Origin: Aureispira sp050633105
Lineage (GTDB): Bacteria; Bacteroidota; Bacteroidia; Chitinophagales; Saprospiraceae
DNA: 64,000 bases
Direction of reading: 5' to 3'
Assembly (NCBI GenBank): GCA_050633105.1
Contig: JBOEFW010000043.1
Coordinates: forward strand, 175,690-239,689
The position numbers and the translations under genes are program-made. How positions within the stretch are numbered: the first letter of the stretch is position 1; every line of letters begins with the position of its first letter. Under the pieces are notes generated by a model. That model was given only the letters and a program-made list of their open reading frames with translations. It searched no databases and was not told the DNA's origin. Below are positions 35,206-45,020 of this stretch, in pieces.

Positions 35206-36309
35206 TTAATAATCAACTTGTTGACAAGTGATGAGGTAATTTGCTGTCTCCTTATCTTGTTGGAGGTAAGTAACATAAGGATACTGATAGGTTAGAAAAG
35301 AGCGATTAATAACAGCTTCTTGGATTGGTTTACCTGCAAGAGGAATCATGATTCTAGTTTTATTTTTTGGATCATAATAGTATAGATTATTGGCCTCTTC
35401 CTCTAATTGGTAGATATAACTACCAGAAGTTGGTATCATCTCTTTTAAGGGGGCTTGGAGTGTTTGCCAATGCTTCGGCTTTTTGTTGTTAGGAGAGACA
35501 CTATACAATTGAGTTTCTCCCTCGTTTCCCAAAATCGTTTGTGGCTTATTTGCTCGATCTATTTTATACTGCCATGCTTCTTGTTCTAACTGACAGGTAT
35601 TTTGAATGTGTTGATGCCAATTTAATTCCCTTTTTGCTTTCTGAGGAGCTTGTTGCTGGTAAAAAAGAATAGTACTATCTATAAAGGCTGAACAATTGGC
35701 TGTAAGTGTTCCTTTGTCAACATCTAAGACATATATTTTATGAGCTTGACCAATGTAAGCATAAGGTGGATGATACACAGAGGGAGGAGATAACAACACT
35801 TTGGAGCTGCTCCAAAGTGCTGTATCTGCATCTGTACTTCGTCTCTGTAAGTAAGAGTTAATTGTACTATCCCGAAAAACAGTAGTTTGTATCAAATAGT
35901 CTTTACTATCAGGGATTGCCCATAAAAAATCTACTCTTCCTGAAAGCGTATCTTGTCGTAGCAAGTGTCCTTTGTTGGCATCTATGACTTTTAGAATAGC
36001 TATTTGTTGTTCATCTTGTACATAGGAAACAACTGTTAACATCTGCTCCTCTAGTAACAAACAACCTCTTAACGTATGTTGCAAGTCATAGCTCCAATTC
36101 AACTTTTGCTCTTTGACGTTGTGTAGTTCTAGGTGCTTATTTTTGCAGACTAATAGGTCCTTTCCTTGTCTTTGTATATTAGGAGTTATTAGAGCGGCAA
36201 AGTCAGTAGTTGTAAAGGGGATATTGTAAGTACTTGGCTTGTTGCTACATTGAGAAAAAAGTAGTAAAAATAGTATTAGTGACAATACCTTTAAAGCTTT
36301 TAATTTCAT
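35206..36309 (-). CDS. Lipoprotein with beta-propeller-like repeats
   Basis: A 367-residue protein with a lipoprotein signal (MKLKALKVLSLILFLLLFSQCSN). The mature part alternates short strands and turns with repeated tryptophans and polar runs (QKLNWSYDLQHTL, KVIDANKGHLLRQDTL, YVLDVDKGTLTANCS, TLQAPLKEM), as in PQQ-like propellers, though no consensus PQQ motif is seen. It starts one base overlapping the stop of the gene at 36309-37364, so both are translated together. Function unknown; surface or periplasmic anchoring is likely. Confidence 0.6.
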   Translation of the reverse strand: MKLKALKVLSLILFLLLFSQCSNKPSTYNIPFTTTDFAALITPNIQRQGKDLLVCKNKHLELHNVKEQKLNWSYDLQHTLRGCLLLEEQMLTVVSYVQDEQQIAILKVIDANKGHLLRQDTLSGRVDFLWAIPDSKDYLIQTTVFRDSTINSYLQRRSTDADTALWSSSKVLLSPPSVYHPPYAYIGQAHKIYVLDVDKGTLTANCSAFIDSTILFYQQQAPQKAKRELNWHQHIQNTCQLEQEAWQYKIDRANKPQTILGNEGETQLYSVSPNNKKPKHWQTLQAPLKEMIPTSGSYIYQLEEEANNLYYYDPKNKTRIMIPLAGKPIQEAVINRSFLTYQYPYVTYLQQDKETANYLITCQQVDY

Positions 36310-37364
36310 TAGTTTTTCCTATATTTTATATCTAATGGATAATCTACTCTAAATTTTAGTCCAAAATTTCTTATTTTTGATTCAGTAATTGGAGCATTAG
36401 GAGCACTTAATAGTCCAAGAGAAACTAGTGAATTAGTTACAGCAATATCTTCACTACCAAACATACCTGGTTCGTATATGAATGATTTTACTGGACTGTT
36501 ATGATCTATTCTATAGTCCATCCCTTTTTGTGTGAAGTTACAGAATATATCAATATAATGCCCAGAAGAATTTAACCAATCCACTAAATAATGTTTAAAC
36601 ATACTAGCTACAGAACTTTTTTTCAATAAGCCATCCATAGCAGACTTATAATTGTTCTTATTTTTAGGTATAAAAGCTTGTATCTCACTAGACTTGTCAC
36701 GTAGTTTTATGGTGTAGGAATTGATTAATGTCGCAATCTTAATGTAATAATTATAAACATCTCCTTCATCCTGGATGGCAACATCATCAATTAATAGTGT
36801 TTTATCTAATAAAAATTCAATGTGATTTTCTACCGTAGTTGAAAACTTCACATTATTACCATTAGGAGATACATCTATCAAAGCAATACTGTTCTTTATT
36901 GCTCCATATCTAACATTGACTTCACTCGTATTTACTTGAGCATCTATGATTTCTGAATTTATATCAGAAGCTATTTCTATATATTCTCCAACTTTAGGAA
37001 TCATCTCGATTAGCTCACTAGCAACATTCTTTTTTATAATTTTCGATGTAGGGCTAATAGAACTATCATCTGCTACACACATAAAGAGATCATAAGCTAA
37101 TCTTTCTCTTGCTAACTGTTGTAGTAAACAAAGATCAATTTGTTGAACATAGTTGATTGCTGCACTTTGATAGTGGAGATAAGCTTCCTCTAAATTATAA
37201 CTGTCAACTTCTTCTTCTTCTCCATCTTCGTAATTACCATCCTCCTCATAAAGAAGTTTATATTCTTCTTCCATACTATGTAGTACATCTAACGATACGG
37301 CATCCTCTCCTGCAATTTCTTTTAACTCTTCTATTAACTGAGCGGCTTGTTCTCTCTTTGTCAT
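36309..37364 (-). CDS. Unknown protein, first or middle gene of an uncharacterised unit
   Basis: A 351-residue soluble protein. Residues 1-70 are acidic (EEEYKLLYEEDGNYEDGEEEEV…); the body is long-helical with few charged clusters (…QLARERLAYDLFMCVADDSS…). No signal peptide, no known domain recognised. It overlaps the lipoprotein gene by one base and lies 28 bases after the gene at 37393, in the same direction. I make no functional claim. Confidence 0.6.
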   Translation of the reverse strand: MTKREQAAQLIEELKEIAGEDAVSLDVLHSMEEEYKLLYEEDGNYEDGEEEEVDSYNLEEAYLHYQSAAINYVQQIDLCLLQQLARERLAYDLFMCVADDSSISPTSKIIKKNVASELIEMIPKVGEYIEIASDINSEIIDAQVNTSEVNVRYGAIKNSIALIDVSPNGNNVKFSTTVENHIEFLLDKTLLIDDVAIQDEGDVYNYYIKIATLINSYTIKLRDKSSEIQAFIPKNKNNYKSAMDGLLKKSSVASMFKHYLVDWLNSSGHYIDIFCNFTQKGMDYRIDHNSPVKSFIYEPGMFGSEDIAVTNSLVSLGLLSAPNAPITESKIRNFGLKFRVDYPLDIKYRKN

Positions 37365-37392
37365 GATTTATTGTTGTTTATGGGGGTAGTTA

Positions 37393-38334
37393 CTAGGCGG
37401 TTTGTCCTTCTTCTGCGATTTCTTTCAAGAGCTGTTTTAGTTGAGATAATTTCTCTTTAAAAGGGGCGCTTAAGCCATCGATCTGCTTATTGTACTCTAA
37501 TTGTACCTTCTTCCAGATAGTTTGATACTTCTTAACTAAGTCATTCTTGACAATGTTATCATGAAGTGCTGAAATTTTCTTAGCAGACTTTGCTAAATCT
37601 TTACCTGCTTCTGTTTCTTCTTGGTATTTATCAACCAAACTAGCGGCTGCTCTAAAGGCTGCTTCTGCCATATTAATATGAGCAGTTGTAAAGATAACAC
37701 GCTCCGTTTTTGAAGCTTTGAGTAGGCTAATGACATTAGTTGTCATCTCTTTATTTGCTGTTATAAATTCTTTAACAACGGCTTGTAATTTCTGCCCATC
37801 ATTGCTGGTGTCATCCTCTTGTTGAAGTGTAGTGGCTGTATCGTCTAGAGTGGCTTGCTCTTGTATTTCTTGTTCCGTTAAATGAGCGTTATCCTCTTCA
37901 ATATCTTGTACAACTTCATCTGTATATTGACCTTTGATAAGGTCTTTAAGTTTAATGCCTAATTTTTTGATCAGTTTTTTGCTGTTCTTTTTCATCTTGT
38001 TAGGCTTACCAAAGCCTTCAATGGAAATGCGCATACTATTGCTTCCATCTTCTTCTTTGTCAAAATAGCAAAAGCCCATAGAGAAATCTTTGAGCTTCTT
38101 GCGCTCCTCCTCCATTTTTAGGCTTTTGAAGAACTTTGTCATTTCTGATTGCTTGCCCAATAGTAATAGAGCATGTACTTCTCCACAAGCGAAAGTGAAG
38201 TCAGATATCATAATCAACGGCACTTTTTCTACGCCCTTGTCTTGTGCTTGTTTAACATCTTTTTCAAACAACTTGGCGTAATCTTTCCAAGCTAAATCTT
38301 TGACCTTAGTAGGGTCAATTTTTGATCGTATCAT
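37393..38334 (-). CDS. Unknown helical, acidic-rich protein
   Basis: A 313-residue protein. The N-terminal 120 residues look like an ordered domain with strands (…VPLIMISDFTFACGEVHALLLLGK…), residues 145-185 are acidic low complexity (TDEVVQDIEEDNAHLTEQEI…), and the C-terminal half is alpha-helical with many lysines (KTERVIFTTAHINMAEAAFRAAASL … KEKLSQLKQLLKEIAEEG). No recognised family. It heads the minus-strand unit with the two genes after it. Confidence 0.6.
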   Translation of the reverse strand: MIRSKIDPTKVKDLAWKDYAKLFEKDVKQAQDKGVEKVPLIMISDFTFACGEVHALLLLGKQSEMTKFFKSLKMEEERKKLKDFSMGFCYFDKEEDGSNSMRISIEGFGKPNKMKKNSKKLIKKLGIKLKDLIKGQYTDEVVQDIEEDNAHLTEQEIQEQATLDDTATTLQQEDDTSNDGQKLQAVVKEFITANKEMTTNVISLLKASKTERVIFTTAHINMAEAAFRAAASLVDKYQEETEAGKDLAKSAKKISALHDNIVKNDLVKKYQTIWKKVQLEYNKQIDGLSAPFKEKLSQLKQLLKEIAEEGQTA

Positions 38335-38542
38335 AGTGTATGATGGAATTTTAAAGTTATGAATACTATATTATCGGCCAATATAAATTTTTTATACTGA
38401 AAAGACAAGCGATATTATTGATTGGCAATATAAAAAAAGGTAAGGTGTGTGATTTTTGCAAAAAAATATGGTGAGGAAGCTATTAAAGGAGTGTTACCTT
38501 CTGTTCTCTAGCATTTAAGCTTGCCACAATACAAAAGATCTT

Positions 38543-38770
38543 CTACTTATTCTTTTGCAGTATGATCCATGACAAATAAAACAAAGAAACAAGAACAAAA
38601 GTTAATAGTGCAACGATATTGCTTCTTCTATTCCTATAGTAATAATTAATAGCAAAGAAAGAAGTACTCGAAACAAAGGACCTATCATTTTGCCAGAACG
38701 TTAGATCAAAGAACACCAAGATTATAAAGACAATAAAATAGAAGGCACGTTTGATATGCTCTTTAGACAA
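38543..38770 (-). CDS. Small membrane protein, unknown
   Basis: A 75-residue protein with two hydrophobic segments (AFYFIVFIILVFFDLTFW and NIVALLTFVLVSLFYLSWIIL) separated by a polar, Tyr/Asn/Arg-rich loop. Charge distribution places both ends inside. It has no motif beyond that. A short open frame of this composition could be chance, but the two segments and the start context make a real gene reasonable. Confidence 0.4.
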   Translation of the reverse strand: MSKEHIKRAFYFIVFIILVFFDLTFWQNDRSFVSSTSFFAINYYYRNRRSNIVALLTFVLVSLFYLSWIILQKNK

Positions 38771-38879
38771 GGAATTGATTGCAGCGAACCCACCACTTCC
38801 ATATTGAGCGAGTAAAAAGTAGAGGGACTAAGACGAAAAGTAATAAAAGAAGATTGTTTTATGAGGAATAACTATAGGG

Positions 38880-38921
38880 TATAAAAAAGAGTCATTTTGA
38901 TAACTATCAAAATGACTCTTT
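38880..38921 (-). terminator. Strong terminator of the M23 peptidase gene
   Basis: AAAGAGTCATTTTGAT (38886-38901) and ATCAAAATGACTCTTT (38906-38921) form a perfect 16-base-pair stem with a four-base loop. On the minus strand it is followed by a run of T residues. It lies 31 bases beyond the M23 stop. Confidence 0.88.
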
Positions 38922-38951
38922 AATTCCTTTTTAAGGATATATCGGTGAGAT

Positions 38952-39920
38952 TTATTCAATCGACATCGCTTGGTTCTCAGCAGTAGCTGCTGTTACAAAG
39001 TTCTTATACTCTTTTGGAGTAAAACCATCTAAACAGAAGGGGAGAGGATTGATTTTATCATTTTTGTAAACTACTTCATAGTGAACGTGAGGTGAAGTAG
39101 ATGTTCCAGTACTTCCTACTAGACCAATAACTTCACCACGTTTTACTTTTTGGCCTACTTTACATTGTACTTTAGACATGTGCCCATACAGTGTTTTGTA
39201 ACCATAACCATGATCGATCACGACATTTCTACCATAACCAGTTTTTTTGTATTCTACACGGACAACTTTACCATTTCCTGTAGCATAGATAGGAGTACCT
39301 TTGCGTGCACCAAAATCAATACCTGTGTGCATCTTGCGTGTCTTGAAGACAGGGTGGGTACGATAGCCGAAGCCAGAAAGGTGGCCAATTTTTTTCTTGA
39401 GGTGACGCACTGGACGAATGGAAGGAATAGAAGCCAACATCTGTTCTTTATCTTGGGCTCTTTGTAAAATTTCGTCTTGAGATAGTGCAGAAACGGAAAG
39501 TTGATGTCTTAGTTTATTAATCTTTTTGCTAGTGGCAATAAGTAATTCACTATCGGAGAGGTTACGCAAATCGGCATATTTATCACTGCCACCACGTCCA
39601 CCTTGCCAAAGACCTTGATCAGTCGGCTCCATTTCGAGTACTTGTCTATATATAGCGTCGTCTCTATCGTGGAGATTAGTCAAAGCGTTGCTCATCCTGT
39701 CTACTTGGTAGTTCATCGCTTCGTACTTCTGCTTCATTAACGTCAATTCTTTAGCTTGACTAGAAGTACTTTTGTTTGGAGACAAAGCAAAAATAAGCGC
39801 GGTATACCCTGCAATACATCCAGTGACTACTAAGGCACGGAGCGCATACTGCTTGAGCGATAAGTTCGCTTTTTCATAGCGCAGTGTATGCTTATTATAA
39901 ATGTACTTTTCTTTTCCCAT
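38952..39920 (-). CDS. M23-family peptidoglycan endopeptidase
   Basis: 322 residues from the ATG at 39920 (MGKEKYIYNKHTLRYE…); the frame reaches 40064, but the extra part is non-conserved. A short cytoplasmic tail is followed by one membrane segment (LRALVVTGCIAGYTALIFALS), a coiled-coil region (about 55-100), and the LytM domain with GFGYRTHPVF, MHTGIDFGARKGTPI (about 198-205, zinc His/Asp), and SPHVHYEV (about 277-281, HxH). Such proteins cleave peptide crosslinks or activate amidases in cell division. The structure resembles NlpD/MepM-type M23 enzymes widespread in Bacteroidota and annotated as M23 peptidase. Confidence 0.92.
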   Translation of the reverse strand: MGKEKYIYNKHTLRYEKANLSLKQYALRALVVTGCIAGYTALIFALSPNKSTSSQAKELTLMKQKYEAMNYQVDRMSNALTNLHDRDDAIYRQVLEMEPTDQGLWQGGRGGSDKYADLRNLSDSELLIATSKKINKLRHQLSVSALSQDEILQRAQDKEQMLASIPSIRPVRHLKKKIGHLSGFGYRTHPVFKTRKMHTGIDFGARKGTPIYATGNGKVVRVEYKKTGYGRNVVIDHGYGYKTLYGHMSKVQCKVGQKVKRGEVIGLVGSTGTSTSPHVHYEVVYKNDKINPLPFCLDGFTPKEYKNFVTAATAENQAMSIE

Positions 39921-40513
39921 GAGGATGTTATCAGTTGTTTTAATTAAACGAACAATTTGCTGTTTCGAGAACTTGTCGTAAAAATCACAGGGCGAATTTA
40001 AGCAGAAAAGATCCACATCTCCAAATTTTAGGAGAAATACTTTGACTAGGGGAACAATGCACAAAATTGGTTGATAAAGGATTGTTGTACACTATATTGT
40101 TTTACTTTTTTATTTCTAACAATAAAATTTTGAAAGAAGAGTGTTTGGCCAAAGGAATGTTGGGGCGGCTTGCTCGTCCTGTATGATCGCAAATACCTTG
40201 GTTTTGAAGCATTAAAGACAATTCTAGTGCCAACTATGTTCAAAAAAACGATAAGTAATCTTCAATTTCTTTTTTTATATAGTAGACCCTACTTTAATAA
40301 TAGAATGGGGAGAAATAGTTACAAAACTAACAGGGCATTGTATGAAATCTGGAATAAATTCGTTGGTTCTTTCTATATTTGGGAACGCTAAACTTCAGAA
40401 AGTTGTTTCACCAACTTGGTTTAGAATATTATTCAGAAGGAATAAAGAGGAATAGGAGTTTATTCTTCTTAAACGATCAATCATACAAGCCACTATACAA
40501 TAGCATTAAACAG
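39921..40513. other. Intergenic region between divergent M23 and alaS genes
   Basis: About 590 bases. It must hold both promoters. Short open frames here (for instance 40046-40243 on the minus strand and 40170-40391 on the plus) lack coding character and conserved features, so I call none of them. Confidence 0.5.
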
Positions 40514-43153
40514 ATGATGACGGTAAAAGAAATTCGCCAGAAATTTTTAGATTTTTTTGAGAGCAAAGACCATAAGATTGTGGCTTCTGCTCCTATTGTC
40601 AATCAAAATGACCCCACCCTGATGTTTATGAACTCAGGAATGGCCCAGTTTAAAGATGCCTTTTTGGGCAACGAAACACCTTTGGCGCCTCGTGTTGCTG
40701 ATACTCAAAAATGTTTGCGAGTATCGGGGAAACACAATGATTTGGAAGATGTAGGACGGGATAGTTATCACCAGACTATGTTTGAAATGTTGGGCAACTG
40801 GTCTTTTGGAGATTATTTTAAGAAAGAAGCAATTGCGTGGGCTTGGGAATTGTTAACCGAAGTCTATGGCATGGACAAAGATCGTTTGTATGTGACGATT
40901 TTTGAAGGCGATGAAAAAGACAAAACAGCGGCCGACGAAGAGGCTTATGAATTGTGGCAAGAATGGATTGACAAAGACCGCATCTTGCGCGCAGGTAAAA
41001 AAGACAACTTTTGGGAAATGGGAGCGCAAGGCCCTTGTGGCCCTTGTTCTGAAATTCATATTGATATTCGCCCACAGGCAGAGCGCGACAAAGTAGATGG
41101 CCGCACTTTGGTGAATGAAGATCATCCATTAGTGATAGAAATTTGGAACCTGGTCTTTATGCAGTTCAATCGCTTGGCGAATGGCTCTTTGGTGCCTTTG
41201 GCAAACAAGTGTATTGATACAGGAATGGGTTTAGAACGTGTTGCAATGGCTTTGCAAGGGAAAACTTCTAATTATGATACCGACCTTTTTCAACCTTTAA
41301 TACAATTAATAGAACAAAAATCAGGTATCAAGTATACCAATTCTTATGCCCCAGATGCGATGACAGACATTGCTATGCGAGTGATTGCCGATCATATTCG
41401 CGCTGTTGCTTTGGTGATTGCAGATGGACAACGCCCTGACAGTACTGGAGCAGGTTATGTGGTGCGCCGAATTTTGCGCCGTGCCGTGCGTTATGGATAT
41501 AGTTTTCTTAATATTCAGGAGCCTTTTATTTATACTCTAATTCCTACCTTAGCTGATTCTTTTGATACGATTTTCCCTGAGGTGAAAGCTCAGGAGAAAG
41601 CACTGATTCGCGATATCAAAGGAGAAGAAATTTCTTTTTTGAAAACATTAGAGCGTGGCTTGAAGTTATTTGAAGGCTTAAAAGTAACGAACAATACGAT
41701 TAGTGGAAAGGATGCTTTTACAATGTTGGACACTTATGGTTTTCCCATTGACTTAACCATGTTATTGGCTAAGGAGAAAGGTTATGCTGTCGATACAGAA
41801 GGATTTGAGACTGCGCTAAAAGAACAAAAAGATCGTTCTAAAGCAGATGCTAAAAAAGAAGTAGAAGATTGGGTTATCTTGTCGGACGAGCAAGATGTGA
41901 CCTTTGTAGGTTATACACAACATCAAACTCAAAGTCGTGTTTTGAAGTACAGAAAAGTACGGGCAAAAGGCAAAGATCAATATCAAATTGTTTTGAAAGA
42001 AACGCCTTTTTATGCCGAATCAGGTGGACAAGTCGGGGACACAGGAGTGTTGTGGTTTGGAGAGGAAAAAATCCCTGTGTTAGACACCAGAAAAGAAAAT
42101 AACTTGATTGTACATTGGGTGAAGCAATTGCCTAGCCAAATGGAAGGAGAAGTTACCGCTGAAATCAACCGCCAAAAACGCGACTTGACCGAGAAAAACC
42201 ACTCGGTCGCACACTTAGCCCATGCTGCTTTACGGGAAGTTTTAGGCGATCATGTTCAGCAAAAAGGCTCCTATGTTGCCCCAGAGAAAATGCGCTTTGA
42301 TTTTTCTCATAATGGGAAAATGACAGAAGAAGAACTGAAGGAAGTAGAGACCATCGTTAATGCCAAGATTCGCCAGAACATTCCTCTAAAAGAAGAAAAT
42401 AATGTTCCCATTGACGAGGCGCGTCAATCAGGGGCGATGATGTTGTTTGGAGAGAAATATGGAGAATCTGTTCGCATTATTACATTTGACGATGCGTTCT
42501 CTAAGGAATTGTGTGGTGGTTGCCATGTTCAAGCAACAGGAGAAATTGGCCTCTTTAAACTGGTCAGTGAAGGGTCTGTGGCTTCGGGGATTCGTAGGAT
42601 AGAAGCCTTAACGGGCCAGGCTGCTTTGGAATATATTCAGAAAGAAGCACAGCAGTTGCAAGAATTGCGTCAAGCACTCAAAAATCCTAAGAACCTAAAT
42701 AAAGCGGTATTGGACTTGTTGCAAAATAACAAGCAGCTCCAAAAAGACTTAGAGAAAATGGCTTTGCTAGAAGCTAAATTAGCAAAAGGTGATTTGGAAG
42801 CTCAAGTACAGCCTATGGGAAATGTTAATTTCTTGGGGGCCACTACAACGATTGTTTCTAAAGATGGCTTGAAGCAATTGAGTAACAGCTTACACCAATC
42901 AGTTCCCAATCTCGTCTTAGTATTGGGGGGAGAGAATAAAGGCAAGGCTTCTTTGACGGTTTCTGTTGATGCGGCTGTGGTCAAAGAATATTCCTTAAAA
43001 GCAGGAGATATTGTTAAATCTATTGCTTCCCATGTGAATGGTGGTGGCGGTGGCAAACCTGTTTATGCTACGGCAGGAGGGAAGAATCCTGCTGGTTTGG
43101 GAGATGCCTTACAAGCCGCTCGTATATTGGTAGAAGAATGTGCTAATCAGTAG
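40514..43153 (+). CDS. alaS: Alanyl-tRNA synthetase
   Basis: 879 residues from ATG 40514 (MMTVKEIRQKFLDFFESKDHKIV), matching the family start; the frame begins at 40379 but the extra 45 residues are unlike AlaS. Clear motifs: the catalytic core (PTLMFMNSGMAQFKD, GPCGPCSEIHID), GAGYVVRRILRRAVRYG, the editing domain (HSVAHLAHAALREVLGDHVQQKGS … CGGCHVQATGEIG; zinc-binding HxxxH and CxxxH) and the C-Ala domain (SHVNGGGGGKPVYATAGGK). It charges tRNA-Ala and clears mischarged Ser/Gly. Monocistronic, ended by the terminator at 43194. Confidence 0.95.
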   Translation: MMTVKEIRQKFLDFFESKDHKIVASAPIVNQNDPTLMFMNSGMAQFKDAFLGNETPLAPRVADTQKCLRVSGKHNDLEDVGRDSYHQTMFEMLGNWSFGDYFKKEAIAWAWELLTEVYGMDKDRLYVTIFEGDEKDKTAADEEAYELWQEWIDKDRILRAGKKDNFWEMGAQGPCGPCSEIHIDIRPQAERDKVDGRTLVNEDHPLVIEIWNLVFMQFNRLANGSLVPLANKCIDTGMGLERVAMALQGKTSNYDTDLFQPLIQLIEQKSGIKYTNSYAPDAMTDIAMRVIADHIRAVALVIADGQRPDSTGAGYVVRRILRRAVRYGYSFLNIQEPFIYTLIPTLADSFDTIFPEVKAQEKALIRDIKGEEISFLKTLERGLKLFEGLKVTNNTISGKDAFTMLDTYGFPIDLTMLLAKEKGYAVDTEGFETALKEQKDRSKADAKKEVEDWVILSDEQDVTFVGYTQHQTQSRVLKYRKVRAKGKDQYQIVLKETPFYAESGGQVGDTGVLWFGEEKIPVLDTRKENNLIVHWVKQLPSQMEGEVTAEINRQKRDLTEKNHSVAHLAHAALREVLGDHVQQKGSYVAPEKMRFDFSHNGKMTEEELKEVETIVNAKIRQNIPLKEENNVPIDEARQSGAMMLFGEKYGESVRIITFDDAFSKELCGGCHVQATGEIGLFKLVSEGSVASGIRRIEALTGQAALEYIQKEAQQLQELRQALKNPKNLNKAVLDLLQNNKQLQKDLEKMALLEAKLAKGDLEAQVQPMGNVNFLGATTTIVSKDGLKQLSNSLHQSVPNLVLVLGGENKGKASLTVSVDAAVVKEYSLKAGDIVKSIASHVNGGGGGKPVYATAGGKNPAGLGDALQAARILVEECANQ

Positions 43154-43193
43154 AGTCGTTATAGGTGATTTGCTTTACCTTCTTATAAATAAT

Positions 43194-43231
43194 AATGCCC
43201 TTCCAGATCAGTTTTGGAAGGGCATTTTTTG
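43194..43231 (+). terminator. Rho-independent terminator of alaS
   Basis: AATGCCCTTCCA (43194-43205) pairs perfectly with TGGAAGGGCATT (43215-43226), nine-base loop, then TTTT. It also lies downstream of nothing on the minus strand until the stop at 43257, so it could insulate the convergent SBBP gene too. Confidence 0.88.
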
Positions 43232-43256
43232 ATAATAGCTTTTGCAAGACGGTATT

Positions 43257-44951
43257 TTAGAATTTTGTCCACGGACTAATTGTAGTGTTATTGGACGTTG
43301 TAACAGAAATGTAGTAAATACCTGTGGGCAAATGTGCTAATTCTAAAGATGTTTGTTGTTCCTTGATAAGGAGAGGCGGATGCACTAACCTACCTTGATT
43401 ATCTAAGATGCTAATGGTGGCTTCTTGTACTTTCTCTAATTCTATGATAAGTTGGTTGGTACTAGGGTTGGGGTAGAGTTTGGATATACTTGAATGAAGA
43501 CTAGAAACAGCATTAAAGTTAGATTGGGATAGTTTTTGGACGAAAATATCATATTGACCAGCAGAAACTAACGTAACAACACCTGTATTGGGGTCAAAAT
43601 CTGTTGTATTAAAAAAACTACCAGTAGTATAAATATTACCTGTTAGATCTGTTGTAATCGCATTTCCATGCTCATAACTTACTCCACCCATTTGTTTGAC
43701 CCAAATAAAGTTACCATTGTTATCTAATTTTTGGATAAAAATATCCGCAAGACCCAAAGCGTTCAGTAGCATTACTCCAGTTCCTAAGTCAAAATCAACG
43801 CCCCCTCCAAAGTAACCTGTTGTATAAAGGTATCCAGCAGTATCGATAGTAATGGATTCTCCAACATCATAGTTGGCGCCGCCCATAGTTTTCGCCCAAA
43901 TTAAATTACCATTGTTGTCTAACTTTTGAAGAAATATATCAGAGAGACCATTAGAAGTAAAATTAGTTGTTCCTAGATTTGGATCAAAATCTACGACATC
44001 GGAAAAGTGTCCAATGGTATAAATGTTATTATTGTTATCAACAATTAGTTTTTTGCCCACGTCATCATTTATTCCTCCCATAGTTTTCGCCCACAAAAAA
44101 TTGCCATTGTTATCTAGTTTTTGGATGAAAATATCAGAACCACCATTAGAGGTGAAAGCCATCATTCCCATTCCTGGGTCGAAATTTATGGTTTGGTTAA
44201 ACTGTCCAATCGTGTAGATATTTCCAGCAACATCTAAGGCTATAGCATTTCCAGCATCATCCGCTGTGCCCCCCATAGTTTTCGCCCAGATAAAATTACC
44301 ATTAGGATCTAATTTTTGGATAAAGATATCAGAAATCCCCACCGCAGTTAGGGGGTTCGTTCCCAACCCAGGGTCAAAATCTACCGTGTTTTGAAAATAA
44401 CCAGTGGTATAGACATTTCCAGCCGCATCTAAGGCTATAGCATTTCCAGCGTCATCCGCAGTACTCCCCATGCTTTTGGCCCACAAAAAGTTACCATTAG
44501 GATCTAGCTTTTGGATGAAAATATCTCCTAAACCATTGGATATTAAATAGTGTATTCCTGTTCCTGGGTCAAAATCTGCATCAGCATAAAAACGCCCAGT
44601 GGTATAGACATTCCCATTGTTATCAACCAGAATAGCATTTCCTTCATTAGCAGGGCCTATGCCTCCCATTTGTTTGACCCAGAGAAGGTTGCCATTAGGA
44701 TCTAGCTTTTGGATGAAAATATCTGTAGCTCCATTAGCAGTTAAGATGACCGAATTTAGGGTATCTGGATCGAAATCTACCATTCCTCCAAAATGGCCTG
44801 TAATATAAACATTACCGTTAGCATCTGTAATAATAGACTTTCCTTGATCATTGCCAGCATCTCCCATGCCTATAACCCATTCTAAGGAAGCCGATTGTGC
44901 TTGAAGGAAATGGATAGAGAAAAGTAAAATTAGTATCGCTAACGGATTCAT
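43257..44951 (-). CDS. Secreted SBBP seven-repeat protein with T9SS tail (1 of 3)
   Basis: A 564-residue protein: signal peptide (MNPLAILILLFSIHFLQAQ), then seven copies of a 64-65-residue repeat (for example ADDAGNAIALDAAGNVYTTG followed by YF..TVDFDPG.GT, SDIFIQKLDPNGNF and WAKTMGG), and a T9SS C-terminal domain (KLYPNPSTNQLIIELEKV … LAHLPTGIYYISV). SBBP repeats form one propeller blade each, so a closed seven-bladed propeller is expected. It should be secreted and may be surface bound or released. The second and third genes downstream (45021, 46851) are paralogues. Function unknown; roles in adhesion are guesses. Confidence 0.88.
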   Translation of the reverse strand: MNPLAILILLFSIHFLQAQSASLEWVIGMGDAGNDQGKSIITDANGNVYITGHFGGMVDFDPDTLNSVILTANGATDIFIQKLDPNGNLLWVKQMGGIGPANEGNAILVDNNGNVYTTGRFYADADFDPGTGIHYLISNGLGDIFIQKLDPNGNFLWAKSMGSTADDAGNAIALDAAGNVYTTGYFQNTVDFDPGLGTNPLTAVGISDIFIQKLDPNGNFIWAKTMGGTADDAGNAIALDVAGNIYTIGQFNQTINFDPGMGMMAFTSNGGSDIFIQKLDNNGNFLWAKTMGGINDDVGKKLIVDNNNNIYTIGHFSDVVDFDPNLGTTNFTSNGLSDIFLQKLDNNGNLIWAKTMGGANYDVGESITIDTAGYLYTTGYFGGGVDFDLGTGVMLLNALGLADIFIQKLDNNGNFIWVKQMGGVSYEHGNAITTDLTGNIYTTGSFFNTTDFDPNTGVVTLVSAGQYDIFVQKLSQSNFNAVSSLHSSISKLYPNPSTNQLIIELEKVQEATISILDNQGRLVHPPLLIKEQQTSLELAHLPTGIYYISVTTSNNTTISPWTKF

Positions 44952-45020
44952 AATACTGGGTTAATTTGGGGAATAAAAAACAAAGAGGAGAAAAACTCCC
45001 CCTTGTCATTGAATGGAGAA

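Noticed and set aside
40046..40243. Minus-strand open frame upstream of the M23 gene
   Set aside because: No motif or signal and it overlaps the non-conserved 5' extension of the M23 frame.
40170..40391. Open frame upstream of alaS
   Set aside because: It overlaps the promoter region and the spurious 5' extension of alaS; the composition is not coding-like.
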